Shown here: positions 15,558 through 23,982 of the stretch, one piece after another
How the letters are laid out: each line of letters begins with the position of its first letter
Numbering within the stretch: the first letter of the stretch is position 1
Assembly (NCBI RefSeq): GCF_001591605.1
Contig: NZ_BCVF01000014.1
Coordinates: 1 to 64,000 of the forward strand
DNA: 64,000 nucleotides
Source of the DNA: Bacillus badius NBRC 15713
Lineage (GTDB): Bacteria; Bacillota; Bacilli; Bacillales; Domibacillaceae
Direction: 5' to 3'
Notes under the pieces: generated by a model
The model's input: only the letters and a program-made list of their open reading frames with translations
Told to the model about the DNA's origin: nothing
The model's database searches: none
Translations under genes and position numbers: made by a program

Positions 15558-18134
15558 ATGAAACACTTTTCCGATGTCTATGCACACGCACTTTCCCATA
15601 CTAAACAGAAGGTTTGCGAAGATCTCCTCGCTTATTTGGGGACACATGAACACGCTCCTTCGTTGGAAGAGTATATGCAGGAACGCAAACCATATATCGA
15701 GCAAATATGGTTAAATATCTGGCTAAACAAAGCCTCCAATGAACTGAGCAGCAAAGAAAAACGGGCGTTTTTGAGAGAAAAAAGCTTCGTGACAAAAGAT
15801 GTGGCCCGAAAGCTGATCAATCAGCTGTTCCGAAACGAAATCAGAACTTATCAGCCCTTTGATACCGAGCAATGGCTGCATGAAAAATACGCGAAGCTTT
15901 CCGCCGAAGAGTGGCAAGCTCTCTATGTAAAAGCCCGCGCACACTTTTTATCTGAACAAGAAGCAAAACAGCGGGCAAAAGAACAGGAGGAAATCAACTG
16001 TTTCATTGAAACAGCGGCAGACCAGGCGATTGCAGAAAACAAAAAAGCCTTCTACTTGTTATTCAGGCACTGTATGGCGAACCGCCTGCAGCAAGACTTG
16101 CGGACACAAATGCGTTTCCATCCTGTTGATCCATCAGCCCTTGAGGAGGCCTTGATAGAGGATGGGGTGTTTGATCCCCAAGACTATGAAACAGCCGGAG
16201 ACTTTTTCACTGAATTAACCGGGCGGATTGAAAAAACCTGGCATTGGGAATTTGAATATGAGACATATTCCTCCGTCTATGAACAGTACACTTCCCAATA
16301 TGTGTTCAATACCGTTTCCCAGAAAATTTTAGAGGCGATTCCGGAACAGCTGAAAGAGCGCTACGAGCAAGCAAATGACCAAGAATTGACGGCCGATCAC
16401 TTGCACGATACAGCAGATTACCTTCTCTCCGGGGTAGTATGGGATTTTTTTGAGGAATTAACAACAGAACGTCTCAGTCACCTTCTTGCGATTGCCTCCT
16501 TGCCATATGACGAAGCGGAGCAAAAGAAACTGTACGAGCAGCAATATGCCGAAAGAAAGCAAAAACAAGCAGAAAAGCAGGCAGAGGAGAAGCGCCGTCA
16601 AGAAGAAGAGGAAAGTCAGATTGAAGACATTTTCGGCCAGGCGTATCATCCTCCGGCAGAACGGAACGTCCGCTACATATTGCATATCGGCGAAACCAAT
16701 ACCGGAAAGACTCACCGGGCACTTCAAAGAATGAAACAAGCAAAAAGCGGGCTTTATCTCGCTCCGCTGCGTCTGCTGGCTCTTGAAGTATACGAAAAGC
16801 TCAATAAAGACGGAGTGCCATGCTCGCTAAAAACAGGGGAGGAAGAAAAGATTCATTCGAATGCTCAGCATTTCTCCTGTACCGTGGAAATGTTTTATGA
16901 AAAAGAATTATACGACGTAGTCGTGATTGATGAAGCGCAAATGATCGCCGATAAAGATCGGGGATTTTCCTGGTACAAAGCCATTACCGGCGCGCGTGCC
17001 GCTGAAGTGCATATTATTGGCAGCAGAAATATGAAAGAAATGCTTATCCAGCTTCTCGGCGACAACGAGTTTGAACTATGCGAGTACAGCCGGGACATCC
17101 CGTTGCAAGTCGAATCCGCGCCATTTAAATTAGCGGATACAGCTCAAGGGGACGCACTCGTTTGTTTTTCAAGAAAGGAAGTACTGGAAACAGCCGCCCG
17201 GCTGAAAAAGAATCGTTTTTCCGTCAGTATGATCTATGGAAGCATGCCGCCGGAAACAAGAAAAAAACAAATGAAACAGTTTATCGAGGGAAAAACCTCT
17301 GTCATTGTTTCTACAGACGCCATTGGCATGGGGCTGAATTTACCGATCCGGCGAATTGTCTTTCTCAAAAATGAAAAGTTCGACGGGACGAGAAGAAGAC
17401 TGTTAACTTCCCAGGAAGTCAAACAAATCGCTGGGAGAGCCGGACGGAAAGGCATCTATCCTGTCGGAAAGGTGGCTTTTATGACTGATGTCAAAAAGAT
17501 GATGGAGCTGCTTCAGAAAGAGGATGAGCCTGTCCGGACATTTGCCATCGCACCGACATCAGCTGTGTTTGAACGCTTTCAGCGGTATTATCGCGATCTG
17601 GGAACTTTCTTTGAACTTTGGCAGCGATTTAAAAGCCCTAAAGGAACAAAAAAAGCAGCGCTTTCTCAAGAGCGTTATTTATATGAAATCATCGAAGGGA
17701 GTGAAATAGAAGCACGGCTGCCAATGACTGACTTGTACGGTTTTTTGCATCTTCCTTTTTCTACAAAGGATTGGGGAATGACAAAGCAATGGGTTTCCAC
17801 AATGCAAGCGATTGTAAATGGCCGGGACTTGCCCGAGCCTATTGTGAAGACCGGTACGCTGGAGGATTTAGAGCTCTCTTATAAAGCTATTGGCCTTCAT
17901 CTTCTCTTTCTATATCGGCTTGGCCGGCAAACGGAGGCGATCTATTGGGAGCGGCTCCGCCAAACAATTAGTGATGAGGTCCATAAGCACTTGCAGGCAG
18001 GAGAAACAGGGAAAGCCAAGCGGTGTAAAAGGTGCGGAGAAAAGTTGCCTTCTCACTTTCAATATCCCATTTGTGATGATTGTCACGCTTCTAAACGCAA
18101 GAAAAAATACAACCGAAAAAAAAGGTTCCGTTAG
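15558..18134 (+). CDS. Suv3-like ATP-dependent RNA helicase
   Basis: An 858-residue superfamily 2 helicase. An unusual N-terminal half of about 370 mostly helical residues ends in a charged coiled coil (about 300-360). The helicase core has Walker A GETNTGKT, motif II VVIDEAQMI (DEAQ), motif V VSTDAIGMGLNLPI and motif VI QIAGRAGRKG. GETNTGKT, DEAQM and GRAGRKG are the hallmark of the Suv3 family (mitochondrial degradosome helicase). A Suv3-type C-terminal region follows, then a CKRCG/CDDC zinc ribbon and a Lys/Arg-rich tail suited to RNA binding. The likely role is RNA unwinding in RNA decay or ribosome assembly. AAAGGAAAG precedes the ATG. The family assignment is firm; the cellular role is inferred. 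Confidence 0.88.
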   Translation: MKHFSDVYAHALSHTKQKVCEDLLAYLGTHEHAPSLEEYMQERKPYIEQIWLNIWLNKASNELSSKEKRAFLREKSFVTKDVARKLINQLFRNEIRTYQPFDTEQWLHEKYAKLSAEEWQALYVKARAHFLSEQEAKQRAKEQEEINCFIETAADQAIAENKKAFYLLFRHCMANRLQQDLRTQMRFHPVDPSALEEALIEDGVFDPQDYETAGDFFTELTGRIEKTWHWEFEYETYSSVYEQYTSQYVFNTVSQKILEAIPEQLKERYEQANDQELTADHLHDTADYLLSGVVWDFFEELTTERLSHLLAIASLPYDEAEQKKLYEQQYAERKQKQAEKQAEEKRRQEEEESQIEDIFGQAYHPPAERNVRYILHIGETNTGKTHRALQRMKQAKSGLYLAPLRLLALEVYEKLNKDGVPCSLKTGEEEKIHSNAQHFSCTVEMFYEKELYDVVVIDEAQMIADKDRGFSWYKAITGARAAEVHIIGSRNMKEMLIQLLGDNEFELCEYSRDIPLQVESAPFKLADTAQGDALVCFSRKEVLETAARLKKNRFSVSMIYGSMPPETRKKQMKQFIEGKTSVIVSTDAIGMGLNLPIRRIVFLKNEKFDGTRRRLLTSQEVKQIAGRAGRKGIYPVGKVAFMTDVKKMMELLQKEDEPVRTFAIAPTSAVFERFQRYYRDLGTFFELWQRFKSPKGTKKAALSQERYLYEIIEGSEIEARLPMTDLYGFLHLPFSTKDWGMTKQWVSTMQAIVNGRDLPEPIVKTGTLEDLELSYKAIGLHLLFLYRLGRQTEAIYWERLRQTISDEVHKHLQAGETGKAKRCKRCGEKLPSHFQYPICDDCHASKRKKKYNRKKRFR

Positions 18135-18221
18135 TCTTCCTCTCTAGGGCCGAGTTGTTTATTCTTTGCTGTTCTTGGGGAATAAATAGCATATACACTA
18201 GGTTTGCAGGAGGAACATATT

Positions 18222-19076
18222 ATGTCTATTGCATCAAAGCAAAGCCAGCCGCTTACTTGCGGCAGCGAGTATGGGCGGCTGCAAAAAGTGGTATTGTGCC
18301 AGCCGCAGTATATGGCGATAGAGGAAGTAATTAACGAAACGCAAGAGCAGTTTAAAGAAGAGAATATCGAGAGTCAGCGGGCCTTGAAGCAGCATCGGCA
18401 ATTCTCCCGCTTGCTTCAGGAGCACGGAGTGGAAGTCATTGAACTCCCGCCGGATCCCCGGTACCCTGAGCAGGTGTTTACTCGCGATATTGGTTTTACC
18501 ATCGGAGAGCAAGTGTTTATTTCCAGCATGGCAACGGATATTCGCCAGGGGGAAGAAAAAATTCTTAAAACTTGGCTTAGACAAGCCCGCCTTTCTTATT
18601 CTCCATTGACAAGCGGCTCCATTGAAGGCGGCGATATCCTTATAAACGGCCGCACCGTTTATGCCGGGATCAGCAGCCGGACGGATGATCAAGCAGTCGC
18701 TGAGCTGCAGTTCCGGCTGCCGGACTATGAAGTGCTCTCTATTCCTTTTGATGAGAAATACTTGCATTTAGACTGTGTCTTTAATATTTTATCCCCAGAT
18801 GAAGCGCTGATCTTTTCTAAGGCGCTGGGAAAAAGGGAAAGGGAGCTTTTAGCTTCCCGGTTTCGTCTTATTGAAGTGTCAGAGGAGGAACAGTTCACTC
18901 TTGGCACAAACGTTCTTTCCATTGGCGGCAAAACGGTATTCAGTCTGCCGGTCAACAAAAGGGTGAACGAGCAGCTGGCTGAGCGGGGATACCGAGTCAT
19001 TGAGGCGGACATTACTGAAATTATTAAGTCAGGTGGATCCTTTCGGTGCTGCACACTGCCATTGCGGCGCGGCTAA
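18222..19076 (+). CDS. ykgA: DDAH/arginine deiminase-fold hydrolase, YkgA type
   Basis: A 284-residue guanidine-group-modifying enzyme of the dimethylarginine dimethylaminohydrolase/amidinotransferase family, close in length to B. subtilis YkgA. Active-site features are PDPRYPEQVFTRDIGF (substrate Asp), EGGDIL, the catalytic His in YLHLDCVF and the nucleophile Cys276 in GGSFRCCTLPL. It probably hydrolyses a methylated arginine or related guanidino compound to citrulline plus an amine, and the real substrate is unproved. The start is ATG 18222, eight bases after AGGAGG, and not the in-frame ATG at 18204. A terminator follows. Confidence 0.87.
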   Translation: MSIASKQSQPLTCGSEYGRLQKVVLCQPQYMAIEEVINETQEQFKEENIESQRALKQHRQFSRLLQEHGVEVIELPPDPRYPEQVFTRDIGFTIGEQVFISSMATDIRQGEEKILKTWLRQARLSYSPLTSGSIEGGDILINGRTVYAGISSRTDDQAVAELQFRLPDYEVLSIPFDEKYLHLDCVFNILSPDEALIFSKALGKRERELLASRFRLIEVSEEEQFTLGTNVLSIGGKTVFSLPVNKRVNEQLAERGYRVIEADITEIIKSGGSFRCCTLPLRRG

Positions 19077-19084
19077 TCAAAGGA

Positions 19085-19116
19085 AAAGTCCGAGTGCTAG
19101 AAGCACTCGGATTTTA
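19085..19116 (+). terminator. Intrinsic terminator after ykgA
   Basis: TCCGAGTGC and GCACTCGGA form a 9-bp stem with a short loop, followed by TTTT. Confidence 0.85.
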
Positions 19117-19202
19117 TTATTTGAAACCAGTTGACGTATTTGACGTATACAACAAGTGCAAAGACTTTAATTTATGGCACATAACAATAAGGAAGTGAAA
19201 AC

Positions 19203-19733
19203 GTGGAACCTGTGAAAGACCATCTAAAAGAAAATTTGACTGTCCTGTTTGTCGGATTCAATCCCAGTCTCCGTTCAGGTGAAACCGGCCATCATTTTGC
19301 GAACCCGAACAACCGTTTCTGGACGATCCTGCATAGAGCGGGCTTGACAGAAAGAAGATTCCGTCCCGAAGAAGATGCCGATCTCCTGTCTATCGGCTAC
19401 GGTTTAACCAATATTGTTGCACGGCCGACAAAGAGTGCGCAAGAAATTACGAAAGAAGAATACAATAAGGGCAGACTAGAATTAAAGAAGAAGATTGCAG
19501 CTTATCAACCGCAAGTGGTTTGTTTTGTCGGCAAAGGCGTCTACCAGCAATACAGCGGGCGAAAAGAAGCAGCTTGGGGCATGCAGCCTGCCTCTGTCGT
19601 CCCCGGCGTTCTCGACTTTGTTGCCCCATCTTCAAGCGGTCTTGTCCGGATGCGGATGGAGGACATTGTCGCTATATACAAGGAACTCTCTCTATTCATT
19701 CGTAAACTGCAATCAAAACAAAAGGAGGAGTGA
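19203..19733 (+). CDS. mug: G:T/U mismatch-specific DNA glycosylase
   Basis: A 176-residue uracil-DNA glycosylase superfamily member of the Mug/TDG type, removing uracil or thymine opposite guanine. The active-site motif GFNPSLRSGETGHHF corresponds to E. coli Mug GINPGLSSAGTGFPF, with Asn as the key catalytic residue. The following ANPNNRFW matches the conserved AHPANRFW. The C-terminal motif APSSSGLVR replaces the usual NPSGLNR loop that wedges into the helix. The start is GTG at 19203 after AAGGAAGTG. Its stop overlaps the ribosome-binding region of the DUF456 gene, so the two are probably co-transcribed. Confidence 0.88.
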   Translation: MEPVKDHLKENLTVLFVGFNPSLRSGETGHHFANPNNRFWTILHRAGLTERRFRPEEDADLLSIGYGLTNIVARPTKSAQEITKEEYNKGRLELKKKIAAYQPQVVCFVGKGVYQQYSGRKEAAWGMQPASVVPGVLDFVAPSSSGLVRMRMEDIVAIYKELSLFIRKLQSKQKEE

Positions 19734-19738
19734 GCATC

Positions 19739-20221
19739 ATGATAACAGCCGCTTGGATCGGCATTGTTCTTTTATTTATTATTAGCTTTGCGGGGTTAAT
19801 CTTTCCGATTATTCCTTCCATCGTGTTTTTATGGGGAGGGTTTTTGCTTTATCATTTTGGCATCAATCATGAAGAATTATCCGTTGTCTTTTGGCTGGCG
19901 ATGGCGGCGTTTACGATTTTAATTATTGTGGCCGACATTTTAGCCAACAGTTATTTTGTTAAAAAATATGGAGGCTCCAAATGGGGGGAAAGGGTAGCCG
20001 CTCTGGCTGTCATTGCCGGTTCATTTGTTTTTCCGCCATTTGGCATTTTGCTTGTGCCGTTCGCCGCTGTCGTTGTTACGGAGCTTTTGATCCAAAAAGA
20101 TGCTAAAAAAGCGCTGACGATAGGCTTTGCTACATTCATCGGCTTTTTAAGCGGCACAATCGCTAAGTTAATCATTCAAGTTATTATGGTCATTTGGTTC
20201 TTTATCGATGCCATTATTTAA
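19739..20221 (+). CDS. DUF456 family membrane protein
   Basis: A 160-residue membrane protein with four or five hydrophobic segments and the glycine-rich features GLIFPIIPSIVFLW and FVFPPFGILLVPFAA, matching DUF456. Its function is unknown. I start at ATG 19739, ten bases after AGGAGG. The GTG at 19730 directly abuts that site and is too close. It follows mug with only five bases between, which suggests one transcript but no obvious shared function. Confidence 0.82.
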   Translation: MITAAWIGIVLLFIISFAGLIFPIIPSIVFLWGGFLLYHFGINHEELSVVFWLAMAAFTILIIVADILANSYFVKKYGGSKWGERVAALAVIAGSFVFPPFGILLVPFAAVVVTELLIQKDAKKALTIGFATFIGFLSGTIAKLIIQVIMVIWFFIDAII

Positions 20222-20230
20222 AAAATTCGT

Positions 20231-20302
20231 CCGTATATGACACTTGTCATATACGGAGTATGACGGGTGCTACTGCACAGTATTCCTCTTTCCTCTTATA
20301 AT
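20231..20302 (+). promoter_or_regulatory. des promoter with DesR operator
   Basis: A near-perfect palindrome at 20231..20256 (CCGTATATGACAC against TTGTCATATACGG, 12 of 13 pairs) is followed by a half-site GAGTATGACG. Downstream is TATAAT at 20297..20302 with no usable -35. The geometry, with operators at about -78 to -40 and a weak -35, matches the DesR-activated des promoter of B. subtilis. A second inverted repeat (CCTCTTATA / TATAAGAGG, 20292 and 20316) overlaps the -10. Confidence 0.8.
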
Positions 20303-20339
20303 GAAAGAACAGAACTATAAGAGGAAAGGGATCAACTAC

Positions 20340-21368
20340 ATGAACAAAGAAAATTCAAAATGGCTGCGCAAACAAGTAGCGCCTTATGAAAAAGCCAATA
20401 CGGCCGCCAGTGTTAGGCAATTAGTGAATACAATTCTTCCTTTTTGTCTTATCTGGTATCTCGCTTATGAAAGCCTGTCTGTCTCTTACTTACTTACGCT
20501 CGCCTTAGCAACTGTCGGGGCCGGCTTTATGACACGGATATTTATTATTTTCCATGATTGTTGTCATTACTCTTTCTTTAAGAGCAGAAAAGCTAATAAA
20601 ATTGTCGGGACCATTACAGGGATCTTAACTTTTTTCCCATATAATCAATGGCAGCATAGCCATTCTGTTCATCATGCGACAAGCGGAAATCTTGATAAGC
20701 GCGGAACAGGAGACATTTGGGTGATGACAGTGAATGAATATCGGGAAGCATCTTTTTGGCAGCGATTATCTTATCGCCTGTACCGCAACCCCTTTGTCAT
20801 GTTTATCTTAGGCCCGATCTATGTATTTCTGATTGGAAATCGCTTTAATCGAAAAGAAGCCCGTTGGAATGAACGGTTCAATACGTACTTTACGAATGCA
20901 GCCATTGCGGCTGTCGTTTCCTTGCTCATTTGGGCTGTCGGCTGGGAAGCTTTTCTTCTTGTGGAAGGTCCAATCTTTCTTATTGCCGGTTCAGCCGGTG
21001 TCTGGCTCTTTTATGTACAGCATACATTTGAAGACTCTTACTTTAAGGAAGATGAGCACTGGAATTATGTGAAAGCCGCCGTAGAGGGCAGCTCTTTTTA
21101 CAAGCTGCCAAAGCCGCTTCAGTGGCTGACAGGCAACATCGGCTTTCATCATGTGCATCATTTAAGCCCGCGTGTACCTAATTATCAGCTGGAAGCAGCG
21201 CACAATCAGACACTTCCTTTGCAAAATGTGCCAACGATTACGTTAAGAACAAGCTTAAGCTCTTTAAGATTCCGTTTGTGGGATGAAGAAAGTGAGAAAT
21301 TCATCACCTTCCGTGCTGCTAGAGAACCGCGCGCGCGCGGAAAAGAAAAGAGAGCCCTACAACTGTAA
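20340..21368 (+). CDS. des: Acyl-lipid delta-5 fatty acid desaturase
   Basis: A 342-residue membrane desaturase that introduces a double bond into membrane phospholipid acyl chains after cold shock. The three di-iron histidine boxes are present: HDCCH (FIIFHDCCHYSFF), HSVHH (QWQHSHSVHHATSGN) and HVHH (GFHHVHHLSP). Long hydrophobic segments lie between them. It aligns closely along its whole length with B. subtilis Des (352 residues). The start is ATG 20340 after GAGGAAAGGG; the frame stays open upstream but through the DesR operator region. It is followed by a terminator and the desKR pair that controls it. Confidence 0.96.
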   Translation: MNKENSKWLRKQVAPYEKANTAASVRQLVNTILPFCLIWYLAYESLSVSYLLTLALATVGAGFMTRIFIIFHDCCHYSFFKSRKANKIVGTITGILTFFPYNQWQHSHSVHHATSGNLDKRGTGDIWVMTVNEYREASFWQRLSYRLYRNPFVMFILGPIYVFLIGNRFNRKEARWNERFNTYFTNAAIAAVVSLLIWAVGWEAFLLVEGPIFLIAGSAGVWLFYVQHTFEDSYFKEDEHWNYVKAAVEGSSFYKLPKPLQWLTGNIGFHHVHHLSPRVPNYQLEAAHNQTLPLQNVPTITLRTSLSSLRFRLWDEESEKFITFRAAREPRARGKEKRALQL

Positions 21369-21384
21369 ATAAAGTCAAACAGAT

Positions 21385-21441
21385 AAAACCATGTTTTCAC
21401 CCATCGTCCGATAAACTGGACCGGGCGAAAACATGGTTTTT
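21385..21441 (+). terminator. Intrinsic terminator between des and desK
   Basis: AAAACCATGTTTTC and GAAAACATGGTTTT form a 14-bp stem around a 28-nt loop, followed by T. Confidence 0.85.
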
Positions 21442-21512
21442 CAACAGGCGAACAATTCACTAGTGAAGAAAATTCCTTTATACTGAAAAAAAGATAGAAA
21501 AACGAGGTTTTT

Positions 21513-22646
21513 ATGATGCAAAGAATTCAGCGGGCTTTTCAGAGAAGCTCTGGTATTTCACCATATATCTGGAGCGTCCTCAGTTTGCTGCCCTTTTATT
21601 TTATTTTCCAGTCGTCCTCAACGGTTGAGATTTTCGTGGGGATTACACTCACGATTTTATTTTTTATTGCTTATCGGTTAGCTTTCTTATCGAAAAAATG
21701 GCCGGTCTATTTATGGACCTGCATTCTTATCGCTATCTCGATTACAATGACCATTTTGTTTCAATTTCCTTATTTTGCTTTTTATATCGCCTACTATAAT
21801 GGCAATATCAAAAACCGGATCGCTTTTATCACGCTTTACGTCATTCACTTAATCAGTACGATCGTTTCTTTCAACTATCATCTTGTCCTTCAAAGCGACC
21901 TGTTTGTCAGGCAGCTGCCCTTTATTATTATCGTTTGGATCAGCGTTATTTTGCTGCCCTTCACCGTTTATAACCGCAAAAAGCAAGAGCAGCTGGAAGA
22001 ACAGCTGCGCGATGCAAACGACAGGATTTCCGAGCTGGTCAAAATGGAAGAGCGGCAAAGAATTGCGCGCGATTTGCACGATACATTAGGACAAAAATTG
22101 TCACTGATCGGCTTAAAAAGCGACCTGGCAGAAAGGTTAATTGCCAAAAATCCAGAACAGGCGAGAGCCGAACTAAAGGATGTACAGCAAACCGCTCGTA
22201 CGGCCTTAAACGAAGTGCGAAAAATGGTTTCTTCCATGCGGGGCATCCGTTTAAAGGATGAGATTGTTCTTGTTAAACAGCTTTTGCAGGCGGCACACAT
22301 TGAATTTATCAGTGATGAAGAACCGAAATTAGTGAATGTTTCCTTGTTTTTAGAAAATATTTTAAGCATGTGCCTAAAAGAAGCGATTACTAATGTCGTA
22401 AAGCATAGTCACGCTACTCAATGTGAGGTAAAAATCGAGCAATCTGACAAAGATATACACATTACAGTAAAAGACAACGGAAAGGGACTGGCGGCGGATA
22501 CAGCGTTCGAAAATGGAAATGGCTTGTTAGGAATGAAGGAGCGTCTTGAGTTTGTCAATGGCTATTTGGATATTCATTCCGACCACGGCACTACACTTGT
22601 TATCACCGTGCCTAATGATGTAAAACAAAGAGAGAAGGAGAGATAA
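21513..22646 (+). CDS. desK: Thermosensor histidine kinase
   Basis: A 377-residue membrane histidine kinase with four or five N-terminal transmembrane helices (residues 15-150), a linking coiled coil (KKQEQLEEQLRDANDRISEL) and an HPK7-type catalytic domain. The phospho-acceptor is His189 (RIARDLHDTLGQKLSL), or 188 if the second ATG is used, equal to His188 of B. subtilis DesK. The ATP-binding N box and G box are EAITNVVKHS, VKDNGKGL and NGLLGMKER. Membrane ordering in the cold switches it from phosphatase to kinase (known for DesK). It is translationally close to desR, with three bases between. Confidence 0.95.
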   Translation: MMQRIQRAFQRSSGISPYIWSVLSLLPFYFIFQSSSTVEIFVGITLTILFFIAYRLAFLSKKWPVYLWTCILIAISITMTILFQFPYFAFYIAYYNGNIKNRIAFITLYVIHLISTIVSFNYHLVLQSDLFVRQLPFIIIVWISVILLPFTVYNRKKQEQLEEQLRDANDRISELVKMEERQRIARDLHDTLGQKLSLIGLKSDLAERLIAKNPEQARAELKDVQQTARTALNEVRKMVSSMRGIRLKDEIVLVKQLLQAAHIEFISDEEPKLVNVSLFLENILSMCLKEAITNVVKHSHATQCEVKIEQSDKDIHITVKDNGKGLAADTAFENGNGLLGMKERLEFVNGYLDIHSDHGTTLVITVPNDVKQREKER

Positions 22647-22649
22647 ACC

Positions 22650-23249
22650 ATGATTCGCATCGTGATTGCGGAAGACCAGCGCATGCTTCTTGGAGCTCTA
22701 GGCTCTCTCCTCAGTCTGGAGGAAGACATAGAAGTGGTTGGCAAAGCATCAAATGGAGAAGAGGCGATTGCCCTCGTTCAGCAGCTGAATCCGGACATCT
22801 GCATTATGGATATTGAAATGCCTGGAAAAAGCGGTCTTGAAGCGGCGGAAGAATTGCAAGGGTTTGAATGTAAAGTCATCATCTTGACAACGTTCGCCCG
22901 CACCGGCTACTTTCAGCGCGCCTTAAAAGCGAAGGTGAGCGGTTATTTACTGAAAGACAGCCCCAGCGAAGAACTGGCAAACTCCATTCGCAGCATTATG
23001 TCCGGCAGACGCATCTACGCACCGGAATTAATGGACGATTTCTACAGTGAGGAAAACCCGTTAACCGAACGGGAAAAAGAAGTATTGGCGCTTGTCGCTG
23101 AAGGGAAGAATACGAAAGAAATTGCCGATCAGCTCAAAATCAAAAATGGAACGGTTAGAAATTACATTTCAACCATTTTCGATAAGCTCCATGTAAAAAA
23201 CCGAATTGAAGCCATTTCCCAATCGAAAGAAAAAGGCTGGTTTAAATAA
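22650..23249 (+). CDS. desR: NarL/FixJ-type response regulator
   Basis: A 199-residue response regulator with receiver-domain phospho-acceptor Asp54 (ICIMDIEMPGKSG), the same number as in B. subtilis DesR, then Thr/Lys switch residues (ILTTFAR, YLLKDSPSEE). A C-terminal LuxR-type HTH follows (LTEREKEVLALVAEGKNTKEI). Phosphorylated DesR activates des by binding the palindrome upstream of des. It is the last gene of the desKR unit. Confidence 0.95.
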   Translation: MIRIVIAEDQRMLLGALGSLLSLEEDIEVVGKASNGEEAIALVQQLNPDICIMDIEMPGKSGLEAAEELQGFECKVIILTTFARTGYFQRALKAKVSGYLLKDSPSEELANSIRSIMSGRRIYAPELMDDFYSEENPLTEREKEVLALVAEGKNTKEIADQLKIKNGTVRNYISTIFDKLHVKNRIEAISQSKEKGWFK

Positions 23250-23254
23250 GGAAG

Positions 23255-23315
23255 AAAAACCTCCGTCCAACAATAGAGCCAAGCATAACGGCTCTTGTTG
23301 TACACGGAGGTTTTT
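23255..23315. terminator. Terminator between desR and sspP
   Basis: AAAAACCTCCGT and ACGGAGGTTTTT enclose a second stem (CAACAATAGAGCC against GGCTCTTGTTG). It serves the convergent desR and sspP transcripts. Confidence 0.88.
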
Positions 23316-23336
23316 CAGTCATTTGACAGCAGCTAG

Positions 23337-23462
23337 CTACATTCCATGACCGCTGTTGTTGTTTTGCCGGGAATGATTTTTGTTTTTCACTTTGTGCGAT
23401 CCGCTGAGCGGCTTAGGCTGTCCGGATTGGTTTCTTTTGGATTTTTCGGGATTTCTGCCCAT
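23337..23462 (-). CDS. sspP: Small acid-soluble spore protein P
   Basis: A 41-residue, basic, hydrophilic protein. Its C-terminal half, GQPKPLSGSHKVKNKNHSRQ, closely follows B. subtilis SspP (CotL), which has [20 protein letters not shown]. Such minor SASPs are made in the forespore and stored in the spore core. The ATG directly follows the stop of the upstream ORF (TAAATG). The GGAGGGG ribosome-binding site lies inside that upstream gene, so translation is coupled. It is shorter than the 48-residue B. subtilis protein. Confidence 0.85.
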   Translation of the reverse strand: MGRNPEKSKRNQSGQPKPLSGSHKVKNKNHSRQNNNSGHGM

Positions 23463-23630
23463 TTAAACCCCTCCGAGTGTCAAGTCAGGGTTATCTGCCG
23501 TATTCTCAGTGGAAAATCGCCGTTCTTCTGCTTCAGAGTATGTCGTGCGGTAAGGGAAGCGCTCAGCATGTTGTGAAACTGAATCTGTGCCTTGTTTAAC
23601 AAAACGCTTGGATTTGCTTCTTTTTCCCAT
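23463..23630 (-). CDS. Small hydrophilic protein, probable spore protein
   Basis: A 55-residue protein that I do not recognise. It begins with a basic stretch MGKRSKSKRFVKQG and continues with a mixed-charge segment containing ERFPYRTTYSEAEERRF. There is no hydrophobic segment. I start at 23630 because GGAGGG lies about nine bases upstream; the frame is open further upstream but without a ribosome-binding site. It is translationally coupled to sspP, holding the position that sspO takes in the sspOP operon of B. subtilis. It does not convincingly resemble SspO, so a spore role is inferred from context only. Confidence 0.6.
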   Translation of the reverse strand: MGKRSKSKRFVKQGTDSVSQHAERFPYRTTYSEAEERRFSTENTADNPDLTLGGV

Positions 23631-23942
23631 GATCCATCCCTCCGAAGTGTGTATTGGCACAGAAGCCTCTGTGCTGTTCTTATTGTGTCTCAATTGCTTA
23701 TTTATATAAGCTGAATCATAAGCAAGGAAGGAGGAAAAAGTTTTTTTCAAACCTGTATATTTTTCTCCCCGCAGGATAGTCTAAATAAGGCAAGGAACGA
23801 AAAAACTCCAATGGGGTGATGGTCTTGGGCATCAATCGTACGAACCCAGAAGCGGAATTTTCAATAATCACATCATGTAAATGAGGTGTTTGTCGAAGAT
23901 TAAGTACAGGTTGTACAAAACCATTCGTCTCTCTTGCATATG

Positions 23943-23978
23943 AAAAAACGGTACGCCAAGCCGGCGTACCGTTTTTTT
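23943..23978 (-). terminator. Terminator of the qox operon
   Basis: AAAAAACGGTACGCC and GGCGTACCGTTTTTT form a 15-bp stem with a 5-nt loop just after the qoxD stop. It can act in both directions. Confidence 0.9.
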
Positions 23979-23982
23979 CGTC

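Noticed and set aside
19131-19151. Tandem TTGACGTATTTGACGTAT as a double promoter before mug
   Set aside because: No -10 element occurs at 16-18 bp from either TTGACG, so it may be chance.
23815-23890. Very short ORF (about 18 codons, GINRTNPEAEFS) after GGGGTGATGG
   Set aside because: Too short, with no known peptide family and no structural support.
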